DNA from: Lactarius indigo
Lineage: Eukaryota; Basidiomycota; Agaricomycetes; Russulales; Russulaceae
Assembly (NCBI GenBank): GCA_025766275.1
Contig: JAFKAC010000006.1
Location: forward strand, 372,001 to 436,000
Length of the DNA stretch: 64,000 nt
Direction of reading: 5' to 3'
A program made the translations under genes and the position numbers. Below are positions 1 through 12,149 of the stretch, in pieces; the stretch's first letter is position 1; each line of letters begins with the position of its first letter. A model generated the notes under the pieces. It was not told where the DNA came from. It searched no databases and was given only the letters and a program-made list of their open reading frames with translations.

Positions 1-386
1 AACTGCGGATGTCTTGATCAGATCTTCAACTTCTGGAGTAATGTTGGGAAGCGGGATAGCGCGCGTGCTTGAGATCCTGCGTATCGAACCCCCGAGCACT
101 ATGGAGAGAGGGTCATTAGTCAAAGGTGATGCCTGACAAGTAGAGAAACGTACGTGTTGTTTTTGAGTTGGTTCTGGACCTTGTTTATGGTCGACTTGAG
201 ACCCCCACTGACGAGGGCCTTGGTTCCGGCGGTCTTGATGAGATCCACGGCGTCCTTACTCAGACCTGCGGGCAAGACGAGGCGTGCTTCGTGTCTCCCA
301 TCTCGGTCTGGAACAACGGCCGCGAGCGAGTAGGTGGCGATGGAAGCGACGAGGAGGGCTTGAGTGAGTGTTTTGAGTGAGTACAT
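1..386 (-). CDS. Small secreted protein, cut by the window edge
   Basis: Unrecognised protein; only its 5' part is visible. The ATG at 386 opens a clear signal peptide (basic MYSLK, then a hydrophobic run LLVASIATYSLAA), followed by a mature N-terminus rich in charged residues. A GTACGT donor near 153 ends exon 1, and a second open stretch runs from about 100 to base 1. The two exons encode related segments: VLPAGLSKDAVDLIKTAG in exon 1 and PLPNITPEVEDLIKTSAV in exon 2. This suggests an internal duplication. The phase across the intron did not resolve cleanly, so the splice site is approximate. No catalytic motif is seen. Secretion is inferred from the signal peptide alone. Confidence 0.5.
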
Positions 387-390
387 TTCT

Positions 391-1665
391 TCGCTCGTAG
401 AACGTAGCGTAAAGTAGATGGAGAGTATTAGTGGTGGAAAGTGAACTTGTAGATGAAAAGAAGGAATAGACTAAGGAGGCTGGGACTCAGTAAGTTAGTG
501 AATTAGCCTTTGGCACTGCAAAGTACACGCACTATCCAGTACCCGAGAGCGTCAAGGTGAGCGAAGGAGCTAGAGAAACTGTTGAGCAGCGAACGCATTT
601 TTATAAGATACAGCACCTGCGTGCCTATCATGTAGAGACAACGAATTTGATGGGGAAATATTTGCACCGTGGCGAGTTGCTACTGATACATGATCACAAG
701 GGACCACGGGCACGGCACACCGTCACAGGTACCCGTTTATTTTTCTTCCGAGTGTTGATGCAGTGGACCCAAGAATCAAGTATAGTACGGTAAGCTAGAG
801 GAATCTCAAGTTTGCTGACTTTTGAAGTTTGTGCCGCCAAGCCTTAGTTAGTTCTCAAGACGAAAACCCAATTGCCTACTATTCTGTGAGCTGCGTTCCC
901 ACCTCGCCGCCAGTTGCTTCTCGCCTGACAAAATCTTATTTGACACGACCGCCGTATCCATCTACCGCCTGCCTGAGCTCGATCACGGCTGAACCTCTGC
1001 CCAGAGAGTCCACGTCAAAGAGCCCGCGAGACGACGACAGTGGGGTATGACGACGCCATGCAAGGTCCTCCATCGCAATTGAGTTTGGACTCGGTTTCTA
1101 TGTCAAGGATTCTATAAAGTGATATTCGTATTTGCTGGTGCCCGTGAGGCAACGACAGGAGTACAATTGAGATCAGTGATGTGGTGCTCCTTCTTCATGG
1201 TGCCCATGCCCATGCCCTTCCCATGGATGCCTCAGACCCTGATTGCTACGCTGTCAATACCTGTATTAGCAACGAAACAGTGACGTACCAAAAGCTTTGG
1301 ACCATCCTCTCTGTAAAGGGTGTCAATCTGGGGGTATACAAAAATCAAAGGCTAAACGGACCTGGCACGATAGAATATGAAGAACCACATGGAAGGCTCC
1401 GAGAGCTTTGGCAAGGAATTTGTGCTTGAAGCCAGGTAAGTGGGGATGGAACCCAGAACCTTGTCAATTTCTGTCTTCAGGACGTGGGACGTGGGTATAA
1501 GATTAGAATTCGTACCAGTAGGACCTGCCATGGAGGAAGTGATAATGCTCAACACAAACGAGCGAGTGCAACGACAGTTGGACGTTCGGTGAATGCCGTG
1601 GGTACCGGCCCGTGCGGGGGTGTTTACAGTTAAGCGACCCCGACCGACCACCACAGGCTCATTCC
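391..1665. other. Intergenic region, no supportable gene
   Basis: Lies between the start of the minus-strand secreted protein and the plus-strand disordered nuclear protein. Short open frames occur on both strands, but none has a recognisable motif or clean splicing. A TATAAAG-like box near 1112-1118 could be a promoter element. A 5' untranslated exon of the next gene cannot be excluded. Confidence 0.4.
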
Positions 1666-4600
1666 ATGTCTCTTCCACCCGCGTACCCAAGGGTTACTTA
1701 CCAGACTGAGGGAAGAACTTTCGACCGTCTCTTCAAAGGTACGGCCAGCATACCGTGAGCTACCTTTCTTGGTGTTGACCGTGATCAAAGAACGTTCTCT
1801 GCACGCAACCAAAGCTGTCGTACGCAAAAAGCTTGGACTCGGTCATGACGCCCCCATAGAACTAGCCCAACTACGCGACGGCAAGAAAATAGACTTGGAA
1901 GATGGTGTGTCCGTCCACCTCACCTGACACAAGTCCCAATCTCAATCACCCCAAGACGACGACTTCGAAGCATTCAGGGCTCTCGCAAACTCTTCGTTGC
2001 ATGCAACCGTCGCAGTAACTATTCCCATCATCGGGGAGCTCTGCTGTATGTGCCTACACCCGTTGCTCATGCTTCCGATTCCCCTAAAGACCGTGCATGT
2101 ATAGAGCGTGAATGCCCTGGGAAAAAGAGGCGGCGACCAAATGAGCTCACCCAAGAGACTCGCCTGCAAGGAGGAGGAGAGTCCAGTGCGTCCACATCTA
2201 TTCCCGGAAGTCCCACAGTGCAGTTACCCAGCATACATGTTACGGGTACTCGTCGTCCACGAAAGAGGCGAAAAGTCGCGTTCGACGGCGATCTCGTGAC
2301 TTCCGAGACCCCACCACCGCCGTTGTCGGGTAATGACGCCGGACCCTCGTCTTCCAACCCCGCACTAGCTTCTACTTCCCTAGCGCCACAGTCGTCTGAG
2401 GACAATTGAGCGAACTAAGTCTTCCACACAAGTTCCAACAACAAATTCTGGGAAGCCCAAGTCAAACACCGTCGGGGTTACACCTCAAGACGACGAAGCG
2501 GTTGTGCCACCTGAAACGTTGCGTAAAAGAGGGAAGAAGAAGGACGATCCTCCCAAGGGAAGGGAGCCTTTACCTGACCAGGGAAAGTCGGGCCGTGGGG
2601 ATATCAGCCCTGCACCTGAAACCCAGGTGAAACGTGTGCGAAAGAAAGCAAAGAAAGTTGCACCAGAACCCGCAGCTGGTAGGTGACTATCTTCGGTCGG
2701 CTGTGAGAGTTCGTATCTTATGACCCTTCTCAAGAGGCAGATGCAGTCCCCGTTGAAATGCCTATTGGTATGGTAATGACAACCACTTCCGTCACATTTC
2801 TCATCGTCTACTGTAGATGGACAGCACGAACAACCCCAGGAAGCTGCGTCGGTGACCGCGGATATGTCATTACACAAAGTCGTCAACTCTGATATGCCCA
2901 AACCAGCGAAGTTGGGGCAGAAACCTCCAGTGAAAGCCAGTAAGCCATTGTGAACATTGCGCCACTCTGATTCCTTACCAAGAGTTGAGTAGAAGGCAGC
3001 GCGAAGAAGTCCAAGTCGGGGCTGGTTGACTCGGCCGAAGACGAGATGCTCGGTCAGTCTCGGGAAAGGTCACGATATCTGAAGGGTAGCTGACCAAGGT
3101 TTAGGTCCTACTGAATCTCTAAAGAGAAAGGTGCCAAAGAAGAAAGTTCGGCTCGAAGTGTCGACGGCTGGTGCTAAGGATGATATTGATAAGACTATTA
3201 CTGCCCTTCTTAACAGAAGAATGCAGGCCGACCCAAGGACCTCCTCGGATCCTGTTACTGAGATTGAACTCGCAGTCCCGTCAGGATCGGACGTTTTATC
3301 TGTTGATCCTCCTCTTACGGGAGTACGAAAACGCAGCAGGTTAAAGGCGGGCCTTAGCCCGGAGGAGAACCAATGGCCGTCAAAACTAAAGCGGCCGTTG
3401 GCGTCGCAGGAGATGGTCGAACAAGATCCGGCCCTAGTGACTGCCACTTCCTTTCAAAGAAACGGTGACAGCCGGTCTACACCCCACTTCCGACCATCAC
3501 TCCATCTCTGATTCCGTCCCTGTACGTCGCAAAACCCCCTTACATACAGTGGAAGACCGCTCGGTCGTTGAAGAAGCCAGCTCAATCCCGGCACATATCG
3601 CCCAAACGGAAGTAAATGCGGACTCTAGGCCTGTAGCTTCTAAGGAGACTACCGTCGCGTTGCGTGCATTGACCGGGAATGCTCAGCCAGTTCCTTCGCG
3701 TTTTTTTTCTACTGGAAGTACTTCTCGGGTTTCATTTCCTGGACGTCTCATCTCCGGGGAGGGATCACGTACCGGTACGCACCCAACTATCCCCGAAGGC
3801 TTCGCAATTTCAGGTGTGCCTATTGAAGCTCGTGGTGAAGGTAGTAGCGACGAAAGTTCTAGCGAGGATGAAGACGAAGCAGCTGTTCCATTAGCTAAAC
3901 CAGTGACTTCCATCGCCGATCCGCCTATACCGATGAATCTTCTCCAGAACCAATTGATTGCGCTGATCCGTGGCCCCGAGAAAGGTGGCCCACGCCGCAG
4001 TGTTTTGGACGAGATCCCATCGAGCAGCGAGACGGGAAGCGAATCAAGTCCCGAGGATCTTATGCTCGACGAGGAAGAGGATTTATCACGGCAGCCGCCT
4101 AGAAAACAGAAGCTGCTCTCGAAGGGCCGTCTGCCTTCGATAGAACCAGAACCAGAGCCCACCTCGGAAGATGATGGAAGTGCTTCGTCGCACGTTTTCA
4201 TGGATACACCTAATGAGGTGCAGCGCTACTTACTCGTGAGTATCCTATACTCTCTGGAAAGTTCTCAGGAATTTGACAAACTATCGTCGAAGCACTCCGC
4301 CACCACCGAAGTGGAAGTTGCTTCCGCCGATGCCACCGCCGAACGAGGAGCATCAGAACATCCGAGCATTGACACGTCTACGGAGCGGCCTCTCAAAGGT
4401 CAAGATATCTCGGGTTCAATACAGACTCCCTCGAGTAAGGGTCATGCCTTGGATACTCAACCAGGGACAAACACTCCTAGAACTGCTTCCCCGGAGTCAG
4501 ATACTACTGCTATCGGCACAGAGCCCGCGAAACTCCCTACACCGGCGTCCACCGAGCGGCTGTCAGGTAGAGTTCTCGTTCCCGCTTCCTCCCCCTTCGT

Positions 4601-5777
4601 CACCAAGGCCCTGGTCAATGCTGGAGAGAAGGTTCAAACCCAAGACGAAATTGACGACGTAGAGCCCGCGGACGAATCAATTGATGGCGACAAGGAAAGC
4701 GACCCCATCGAACTTGAGCCTAATGAACCTTCTGTTGATCTACCAGCACCTCGTCCGAGCACTGACCTGGCTCCACGCCAGCCCCGCAGACCTGCGTCCC
4801 GCGCGACCTTGACCCCTTTTCCCGATTCGGAACAGTCATCACGCCGGTCCGGCAGACTGGCAAATCGTCGCACCTCACTAGCTACATCAGAGGCCACACC
4901 TGTCTTAGCGAGACAACCGGACCGCAAGGCGTCCTCGTCTCTCAGAAGATCAGCTGCGAAGGAGGACCACGGACGGACACACAATGGAATGGCAGAAGAA
5001 ACCACGCAAGAGAAGCCCACACGAAAGCAGGTCGGTAAAGGGCGCAAATCCGTGGGTCAGACCACTCAACGCTCCATGAATCCCGATGAAACACTGGCCC
5101 AAGAACATGGATCTGCACAAGCGTCCAATTCTCAGGTAGAGTGGACAACCCTAGCTCCCCCCTCCGAGACACAGGCGGACGCATCATCTCCCATCGATGA
5201 GCTCCGGACAAGCAGCCCAGGTCCTGTGGGGCAGTTATTGCCGGTTGGGGATGATGTATCCCGGTCAGCAGACATCGGAGAGGACACACCCATGCCCATT
5301 CGGCGAGGCGTGACAGCTGCCTCACAGGGGAAAAGGGGCAGGGGCCAGCCCCTCTTTTTTCCAGGGAGTAGCCAAGCTCCCAGGACTCAGACCGCGCCGT
5401 CACCTTCTGCATCAGAAAGCGAAGCCGAAAACGTCGCATCCACGCTGCCAAGAAAGACGCCGAATAGGTCGACGCCCGGTAGCGGCATATTCAGAAGCTT
5501 GTCAGAGCTCGCAAGCCAGGATATTCTCTTTCCTAAAATGCGAGCGGCGAAGAGAGCTTTCAACAATACACCGAGCCGTAAGGTGAAAGGACCGTTCCTT
5601 GAGGGTGATAATGATGAGGACGATGAAGAGAGTTCCAGTTCGGGTGACGACACGGGTGAGGTGCCTAAATCACATATCCCTAAGGAGAGGCGGGCGGGTA
5701 CCACACCGAGAAGGAAAGGTCGTCGTTTGTCATCGTTAGCCAAGTTGGTAGGTAGGGCGCAATTGAATGACGCGTGA
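1666..5777 (+). CDS. Large disordered nuclear protein, possible Net1/Dnt1-like N-terminus
   Basis: Multi-exon gene. My model starts at ATG 1666 (MSLPPAYPRVTYQ). Exons 1666-1738, 1791-1904, 1956-2045 and 2090 onward are joined by 44-52-nt GT...AG introns and read through in frame as a compact domain of about 90 residues, with motifs LRDGKKIDLEDDDDFEAF and HATVAVTIP. The strand pattern resembles the ubiquitin-like N-terminal domain of nucleolar Net1/Dnt1 (Cdc14-binding) proteins. Then come basic stretches (GKKRRRPNE, KKKVRLE) and several small exons between 2400 and 3465 that I could not join exactly. The last long exon (about 3465-5777) is Ser/Pro/Glu-rich with acidic clusters (SSSEDEDE, DNDEDDEESSSSGDD) and a basic end (RRKGRRLSSLAKL). 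Family assignment is inference from domain pattern and overall architecture; nuclear location fits the basic motifs. Confidence 0.5.
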
Positions 5778-5895
5778 GTCACGCGTCACGCGCCTTGTGA
5801 CAACGCCATCTGTGTGACAGTTATCGCAAGATTTGGTCCACTGAGGACTGAGTCGGTCCCATCGTACTACATAACATCTTTCCTTTGTCTCCGTC

Positions 5896-8018
5896 ATGTC
5901 GAGCATCGAACTCATCAATCCAAAAGCTGAGAGTGTGCGGAGAGCTGCTGCGCTTCAGGTATGAACCGCATACCATCAATGGAGGGTGATCTGAGCACGA
6001 TGTCGGGTTTCAAGGTCAATACGACTGGCGCATTGGGTTTAGCAAATGTCGTCAGAGGAAATTTGGGTGTGTGGAATGCCCCTTCGATCACAGTCAGACG
6101 GTCACAGTTGACGCCGTGTCAGGTCCACGAGGTACACTGAAGATGCTCGTGGACGGTGCTGGACAAATCAAAATGACAAAGGACGGCAAGGTCCTCCTCT
6201 CAGAGATGCAAATCCAAAACCCTACTGCAGCCATGATCGCGCGGACGGCAGTCGCGCAGGACGACCAAGTTGGAGATGGGACCACATCTGTGGTTTTACT
6301 CGTTGGAGAAATGCTGAAGCAGGCAGATCGCTTCATCTCTGAGGGCGTGCACCCATCAGTCATCGCGGCAGGGTTTGACATTGCTAAAAAAGAGGCCCTC
6401 GCGGTGCGTTCTACGTAGATTGTTCCACCGATCTCAGCCGACCAACAGTGCACCCCAGTTCTTGGACACGTTCAAACAACCTTCGAGTCTAGACCGCCAT
6501 ACTCTGATCAGTCTGGCCAAGACGTCCCTTGCTACGAAACTTAGCGCCGCCCTAGCGCAGCAGCTCGCCGAATCCGTCGTCGATGCAGTGATGACTATCA
6601 GACCGCCCGCTCCCCCGAAAGGTACATGGCGCCGCCTTGCGGCTTTCGGGGTGGAAACGACTGACTGGACCTTTCATAGATGCCGTGGACCAGTGGAGGG
6701 AGCCGATCGATCTTCACATGGTCGAAATTATGAAGATGCAGCACCGTACCGCATCCGAGACACAACTGGTACGCGGACTTGTGCTCGACCATGGTGCACG
6801 GCACCCGGACATGCCTAAACGCGTCGAGAATGCATTCATTTTGACCCTCAACGTCAGCCTGGAGTATGAGAAGACGTGAGCAGTACTCCCGCGTTGCGCC
6901 CTGTATCCGCTGACAAGGTGGCTCGGCCAGTGAGGTGAATTCGGGCTTCTTCTATTCAACAGCAGAACAACGGGAAAAACTCGTCGAGTCGGAGCGCAAG
7001 TTCACCGACGAGAAGGTAAAGAAGATTGTTGAGCTCAAGAATCTCGTGTGCGATCAGGCGATAGACTCAAAGGAGAAGCGGAAGAATTTTGTCGTGATCA
7101 ACCAAAAGGGTATCGACCCTCTTTCCCTTGACATTCTTGCAAAGAACGGCATTCTCGCCCTGCGCCGAGCCAAGCGGCGAAACATGGAGCGGTGCGTCAC
7201 CTGCCTTCCGGAGTTTCAGTCACCCAACACGTCACCATTGCCCTTCTGTACATACACGCGCGCGTGACCCCATCGACAGGCTCCAGCTGATCTGTGGTGG
7301 TCTCGCACAAAACTCGGTTGAAGAACTCACGCCGGACGTCCTCGGATGGGCCGGACTGGTGTACGAGCACACGCTCGGCGAGGAGAAATACACGTTCGTG
7401 GACGAAGTGAAGGACCCCAAGAGCGTGACGCTGCTTATCAAGGGCCCAAACGCACACACGACGCAGCAGATCCAGGACGCGCTGCGCGACGGTCTGCGCG
7501 CCGTCAAGAACGGGCTCGAAGACGGCGCGCTCGTTCCCGGCGCAGGCGCGTTCGAGGTCGCGTGCGCAGCGCACCTCGTCGAGCGCACGAAGAAGGCCGC
7601 CAAGGGGCGAGCCAAGATGGGAGTACAGGCGTTCGCGGACGCGCTGCTGGTGATCCCTAAGACGCTCGCCGCAAACGGTGGGTTCGACGTGCAGGACGCG
7701 CTCGTCGCGCTGCAGGACGAACACGCAGAGGGGAATGTCGTCGGACTCGATCTCCAGTCCGGGGAGCCGTTCGATCCGACCGTGGAGGGCGTCTGGGATA
7801 ACTACCGCGTCAAGCGACAAATGCTGCACTCGAGGTGCGTGCGCGCTCATTTTCCAAGTTCGGGACAAGCGAACCAGCCAATTGCACTCCACTCCACTCT
7901 ACCTTCACCTCCACTAACTCGCGTGTATTGTAGCTCTGTAATTGCTATCAACCTGCTCTCCACAGACGAGATCCTGCGGGCCGGGAGAAGCTCGCTTAAG
8001 CCGGAAGGAGAACAATAG
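5896..8018 (+). CDS. CCT6: T-complex protein 1 subunit zeta (chaperonin CCT6)
   Basis: Zeta subunit of the cytosolic TRiC/CCT chaperonin, which folds actin, tubulin and other proteins using ATP. Exon 1 starts at ATG 5896 ([19 protein letters not shown]) and splices at 5958/6015 and 6066/6123, restoring the nucleotide-binding segment [13 protein letters not shown]. Group II chaperonin signatures follow: [13 protein letters not shown], the catalytic [48 protein letters not shown] and [14 protein letters not shown], ending with [16 protein letters not shown]. About seven to eight exons account for a normal length near 550 residues. No frame breaks were seen. Subunit identity rests on the zeta-type N-terminus and C-terminal segments. 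Confidence 0.96.
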
Positions 8019-9172
8019 AAGTTTCTCGGCTGCACTCGCGATTGAATGATAGGTATCTTGGGTGTATAGGGGTTGAGGAAGAGAGGGTGGGGCGTTAGTG
8101 TGGTCACGCGCACTTTTTGGCATGAGGAGTGTAGTGAGAAGCCACGTATGTAGCGACTATTCGGCAAGCTCGGAGCCAGCCCTGCAAAACAGGATCAATC
8201 CAAATCCAAACGGCGGGTTCGGAAGAATCTCGAAAGGCCAGCCAGCACACATGACATGACACCCCGCTGAGCTGAGTATGTATGAGCAAGAACCGAAACA
8301 CAGAGGACACCCTCCTCCCCTTAATCTCCCGATCACGCCATTCTTTTGCATCGCCAGCTCCAGGAGGGGATGGCGTGGCGTGAGGATGGGGACGGATGAG
8401 TGGGCGGCGGAGCCCCCCAGGTCTTCTTCTCTCGCATCATTGCCTCACTGGCACAGAAGTACGTACGGTTGACATCCTGCTATGAAACATGCGGCCCGCC
8501 GGCGCGCGGGTGCAAGCAGGCATCGTGCCATCAGTCATCGACATGAACGATCCGAGCATGCTTTGCTCAAAATTAAAACATGATGGATGATGGGTAGAGT
8601 GATCAAAAGACTAGACTAAAATCAGGCTCCCCAAACGGGGCTACGGCCGTCCATCAGTGGCCACGGGGTGAGCCATCGGTGCTCGCTGGTTTTCTCCTTC
8701 GGCTATACATCGTGACTCGACAAACGACTACACGTGTCCGTTGCCTTCTGGAAAAAGAGGATATACCTCCGCCCCGCCCGTGTTTTGAAACCAGGGGGGC
8801 CACAAGGCGACTCCGCCCGGATCGCATAACCGTAAAGCCACAGCCATGAGGAAATACAACAGAAATTTTCGGTTCATTCCAAAAGCAATGTTTTTTATGT
8901 TTGTTTTCCGGCGAACATGTTCTGATTCTAAAGGACAAAGGAAGGCCACGAGGGGCCCATCATGGGGTGTGACGTGCGCATATACGGCCAGGAGCATCCT
9001 GCATCCTGGCCCCACGGGAGATTACACGTAACACAAAAGGGCGGGTAACATATCTGAGCGTAGGGGCTACGCGGGGTCAGCACACCGCGCGTTCATTGAA
9101 CGGTGCCTGAAGTGACTGGCCCTGTGAGCACTATCGCTATCACCATCACAATGCGGCTGATAGCTATATTCG
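8019..9172. other. Intergenic region between convergent genes, nothing found
   Basis: Separates the 3' ends of CCT6 (plus) and TLG2 (minus). Both genes must place their untranslated ends and polyadenylation signals here. Open frames are short, unspliced and motif-free. Confidence 0.5.
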
Positions 9173-10759
9173 TCAAGGTTGCGCAGTGGAAGGACCTTGT
9201 GGAGACTGAGTGGTTATAGGCGTGATCGGGGTGGCCGCCGAGGAATGGCGCCGAGGCTTGAAGATGAGGACGACGATGAGGCCAAAGATGATTAGCAAAA
9301 GAAGGAATATGCACTTCCGCCTGCCGGTGTTCTTCTGGTACCTGTCTCGCGTGGGAACGAGGGGAGAAAACATTTAGATTTAGAATTGGCAAAACGATCA
9401 GACTTTAATCGCTATTGGAGGGAACACGTGAAGGGACCAACCGGGTAGCGATTTCAAGCTCTTTGACTGCCCCGCTCATGTGGACAGCTGTTTGCTCAAT
9501 GTTATATTCGACGCTGTCAAGAAGGGTGCCCTGGTCTATGACAAGTGACGACAGATCCTTGAAAAGCTCCGCTAGAGTGGCGATTGACTTTGCGATTTCA
9601 GTGAGCTCTCTATCACGCGCACGAAGATTGGGCTCGAGGAGCTGCTGGTCAACCAGCTGACTGTGTGACTGGACGTGGCAAGAGCGAAGGGTGAGCACAT
9701 GAGATCGAGTACCAGAAAAATGGGGTGAGACCCGTACCGCGGCTTCGATATCCTCGTCAACGGCGGTCAAGGCGTCTGAGCCCTTGAGAGAAGTCACCCC
9801 CGAGGCGACGAGGAGATCTTGATTCTTTATCGCATGACCTTGCAACTCTGTGGAATGGAGAAAGGCGGAAGCAGTTAGACGCCGTGAATTCCAGGAGGGG
9901 GTGCCATGACCCGCGGGATACGGGGTACGGGGTATAGAGATAGAGAAGAGCGGAAAATAGTTAGGATAGTAGAGTAGAAAGAAGCTCACTTTCCATATAG
10001 ACACGTTGCTTTTTGCGGAAGGCAGCGCTGAGTTCTTGCACTTTAGCAGCAAGGCCGCGTTGGGTATTCTTAGCAGCAAGGACATTATGTTGAGCGACGT
10101 CAGAGCGGCCGGGGGGGAATGAGTGATCCGGAGCGGCAGCGACGACACCGATACGTTGGATCAGGGCCTGACATTGGCGAAAGTCCTTGGAGCGTGTGGG
10201 TGAGCGGAGATGACGATGAAGATAAGGAAAGACATTACTTTGGTGATATCGCTAGTCGCGACCTCAATTTCGCGTTCCTCTAACGATCGGTCCGCAAAAC
10301 CCGGAAGAACATGTTTTGCGTGGAGTTTGTCCAAAGCAGCAACTGTGACCAAGAATGAACAAGGTTTTAGCCATGGAGCGAACGCAGGGATCAACTGACG
10401 CAGACATCTTGGGACGTCGAAACAAACGCGCACCTTTGGCCTGGGTGGCGGCGAGTATATCCTCTACCTGTTCAACATAGTCGACCCTAGACAAGCGAGA
10501 AGAATAGGAATTTTTCGGAGACACGAGTTCCGGATCTAACGAACCATTTCGGGGGAAGTTCCACGTCTAGAGATATGTGGGCCGTGCCACCCTGGTGGTT
10601 GATGAGACCTTCGTTCTCGTCGAAGGGATGATCTGAGTCTTCGTACTGACGACTACTACGAGAGGCGCGCGGTGTACGGGCACTAGAGTCGCGATAGGAT
10701 ATAAAGAGAAGGGTTCTCGAACGGGTGGTGGGGGTGAAGGTGGAGGTGGAGGTCATCAT
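9173..10759 (-). CDS. TLG2: Syntaxin-16/Tlg2-type t-SNARE
   Basis: Endosome/trans-Golgi t-SNARE for vesicle fusion. Start ATG at 10759. The N-terminus carries the Tlg2/syntaxin-16 motif RTLLFISYRDS, then an acidic stretch and LPPKW before the first intron. Middle exons give a helical Habc-like region (VDYVEQVEDILAATQAKG; KLHAKHVLPGFADRSLEERE). The SNARE helix follows: LRARDRELTEIAKSIATLAE, then FKDLSSLVIDQGTLLDSVEYN with the central ionic-layer Q. A short intron leads to RYQKNTGRRKC and a C-terminal membrane anchor (IFLLLLIIFGLIVVLIF), with an unusual Ser/Thr/Pro tail of about 25 residues after it. About six exons. It is divergent from the small cysteine-rich gene at 11071, about 310 bp away. 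Confidence 0.93.
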
Positions 10760-10859
10760 CGTTGGTTGGGTTGGCCAAAGCCGGCGGGGTGTGACGAATA
10801 ATCTGTGACAGTGAGTGTATGTCTGTATGTCACATAAATAAATCAAATTAAATTAAATT

Positions 10860-11070
10860 GATCGAGGCTTGGCTGGGTCGCCACCCGGTCAGCTCATAGA
10901 CTTGTCTACACTCTTTTACCAGCTCTCTCTACTCCTTATATATTCCCTTTATAATCCCCCCGTTTACCATCCTGCTAATCCCCCAGACCCATACAACTAA
11001 CTCCCCTCTAACCAATCCTTCCTCTCCCGAGACCCATTGACTTGTTCGACGTTTCTCCTTCACCATCGCT
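10860..11070 (+). promoter_or_regulatory. Divergent promoter region with TATA-like box
   Basis: Pyrimidine-rich on the plus strand, with a TATATATT-like run near 10947-10955 about 120 bp before the ATG at 11071. It is shared with the start of TLG2 on the other strand. The role is inferred from position and composition. Confidence 0.4.
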
Positions 11071-11686
11071 ATGTGTAACCTCGAAACGTAGGTTCCCCCC
11101 CTTATGCACCCCCTACCACCCTCGTTCGCTCATATTACGCGTTCCGAATCCCACAGCGAAGGTACAAAGTACGGATGTGGTGTGAGTAGCCGTTCCGACG
11201 TTCTGCGTCTAAATTCTGTACCTAACACGCACGTCACAGCACTACGTTATCGTAAGCTCCCTTTCCATCTCCCAATCCCAAACAGGCTCGGGTCGCGCGT
11301 GTTTTCTTTTCTCTCTTCCTTCTTCGGACCGTCCCGTCATCAGGCGCTCATGAAGTGATCTCCATTTCCTCTCTCCATTCCAGACCAAGAAGTTACGCAA
11401 GATCGATTGCGGTAACCGCTATTGTGTGTGGTCAATTGCCCACCCGCAGCCTGCAAGTGTTTGCCAGCCGTGTATTTGCGAGAAAGTACGGACGTTTCTA
11501 TTCCCCGCTCCGTCAACCCCGCACTGATGCCATCTTCTCCATTCTTTTCTTTTGTTGCCCCACCTCTCTTCCCCACAGTTCTTCGGCCCGGACGCTAAAG
11601 AGACCGTCACCGCGAGCACGCCCGAGTACTGTTCAGATTGCCATTATTGGTATCGCGGAGCTGGCCAGCAGCAGCGCAGGCGCTAG
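11071..11686 (+). CDS. Small cysteine-rich protein, five exons
   Basis: This gene is visible only after splicing. Exons 11071-11087, 11157-11181, 11240-11251, 11384-11485 and 11579-11686 join in frame to give 87 residues, starting MCNLETEGTKYGCGHYVITK and ending GAGQQQRRR. Every intron has GT and AG ends. Eight cysteines follow the initial MC: YGCGH, DCGNRYC, VCQPCIC and YCSDCHYW. Paired Cys/His spacing suggests a small zinc-binding fold. I associate the pattern MC...YxCGH...DCG..C.....H...C..C.C with unnamed small proteins common in agaricomycetes; their function is not known to me. Intron 3 (132 nt) is longer than the others and could hide a further micro-exon. Confidence 0.75.
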
Positions 11687-12149
11687 CACTCATCCGGTCG
11701 TTCACCCCTGCCCTTCACCATCCCTCATCTCCATCGCATGTTCGATTGCCACCGTCACGACTCGTTTGCAAATACGCACGCATCCGCCGACGCCCTGTGT
11801 GGGGCCTCAACCAATCATCATCTTAGTGTATCTCACCACTACGTCATTGAAAGCAAATATCCAATGTAGCACAGCCCACGTACTTAGATCCTCTTAGTAG
11901 CAGGTCACAAATACACGGGCCTTTTTGTTTCGCTCGCCTTTGAAGTCGCTTAGGCATGACCCTGAGCAGGTTTCTGAAACAGTACAGCGGCCCCGGCGCC
12001 CGAGATCAAAGAGCCATTCCGTCGTTCCGTTGCTCCAACCGGCGATTGCTTTATCCGGACACTCCACACCGCGGATCCGTATCGAAGGCCCATCGATACG
12101 ACAACTCATCAATTCCCTGTCACATCAATTTCCATTTTCCACCATTGCA
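11687..12149. other. Intergenic region, no gene seen
   Basis: Between the small cysteine-rich gene and the 3' end of NAR1, which converge here. Overlapping open frames on the plus strand are antisense to NAR1 or compositionally trivial. Confidence 0.45.
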
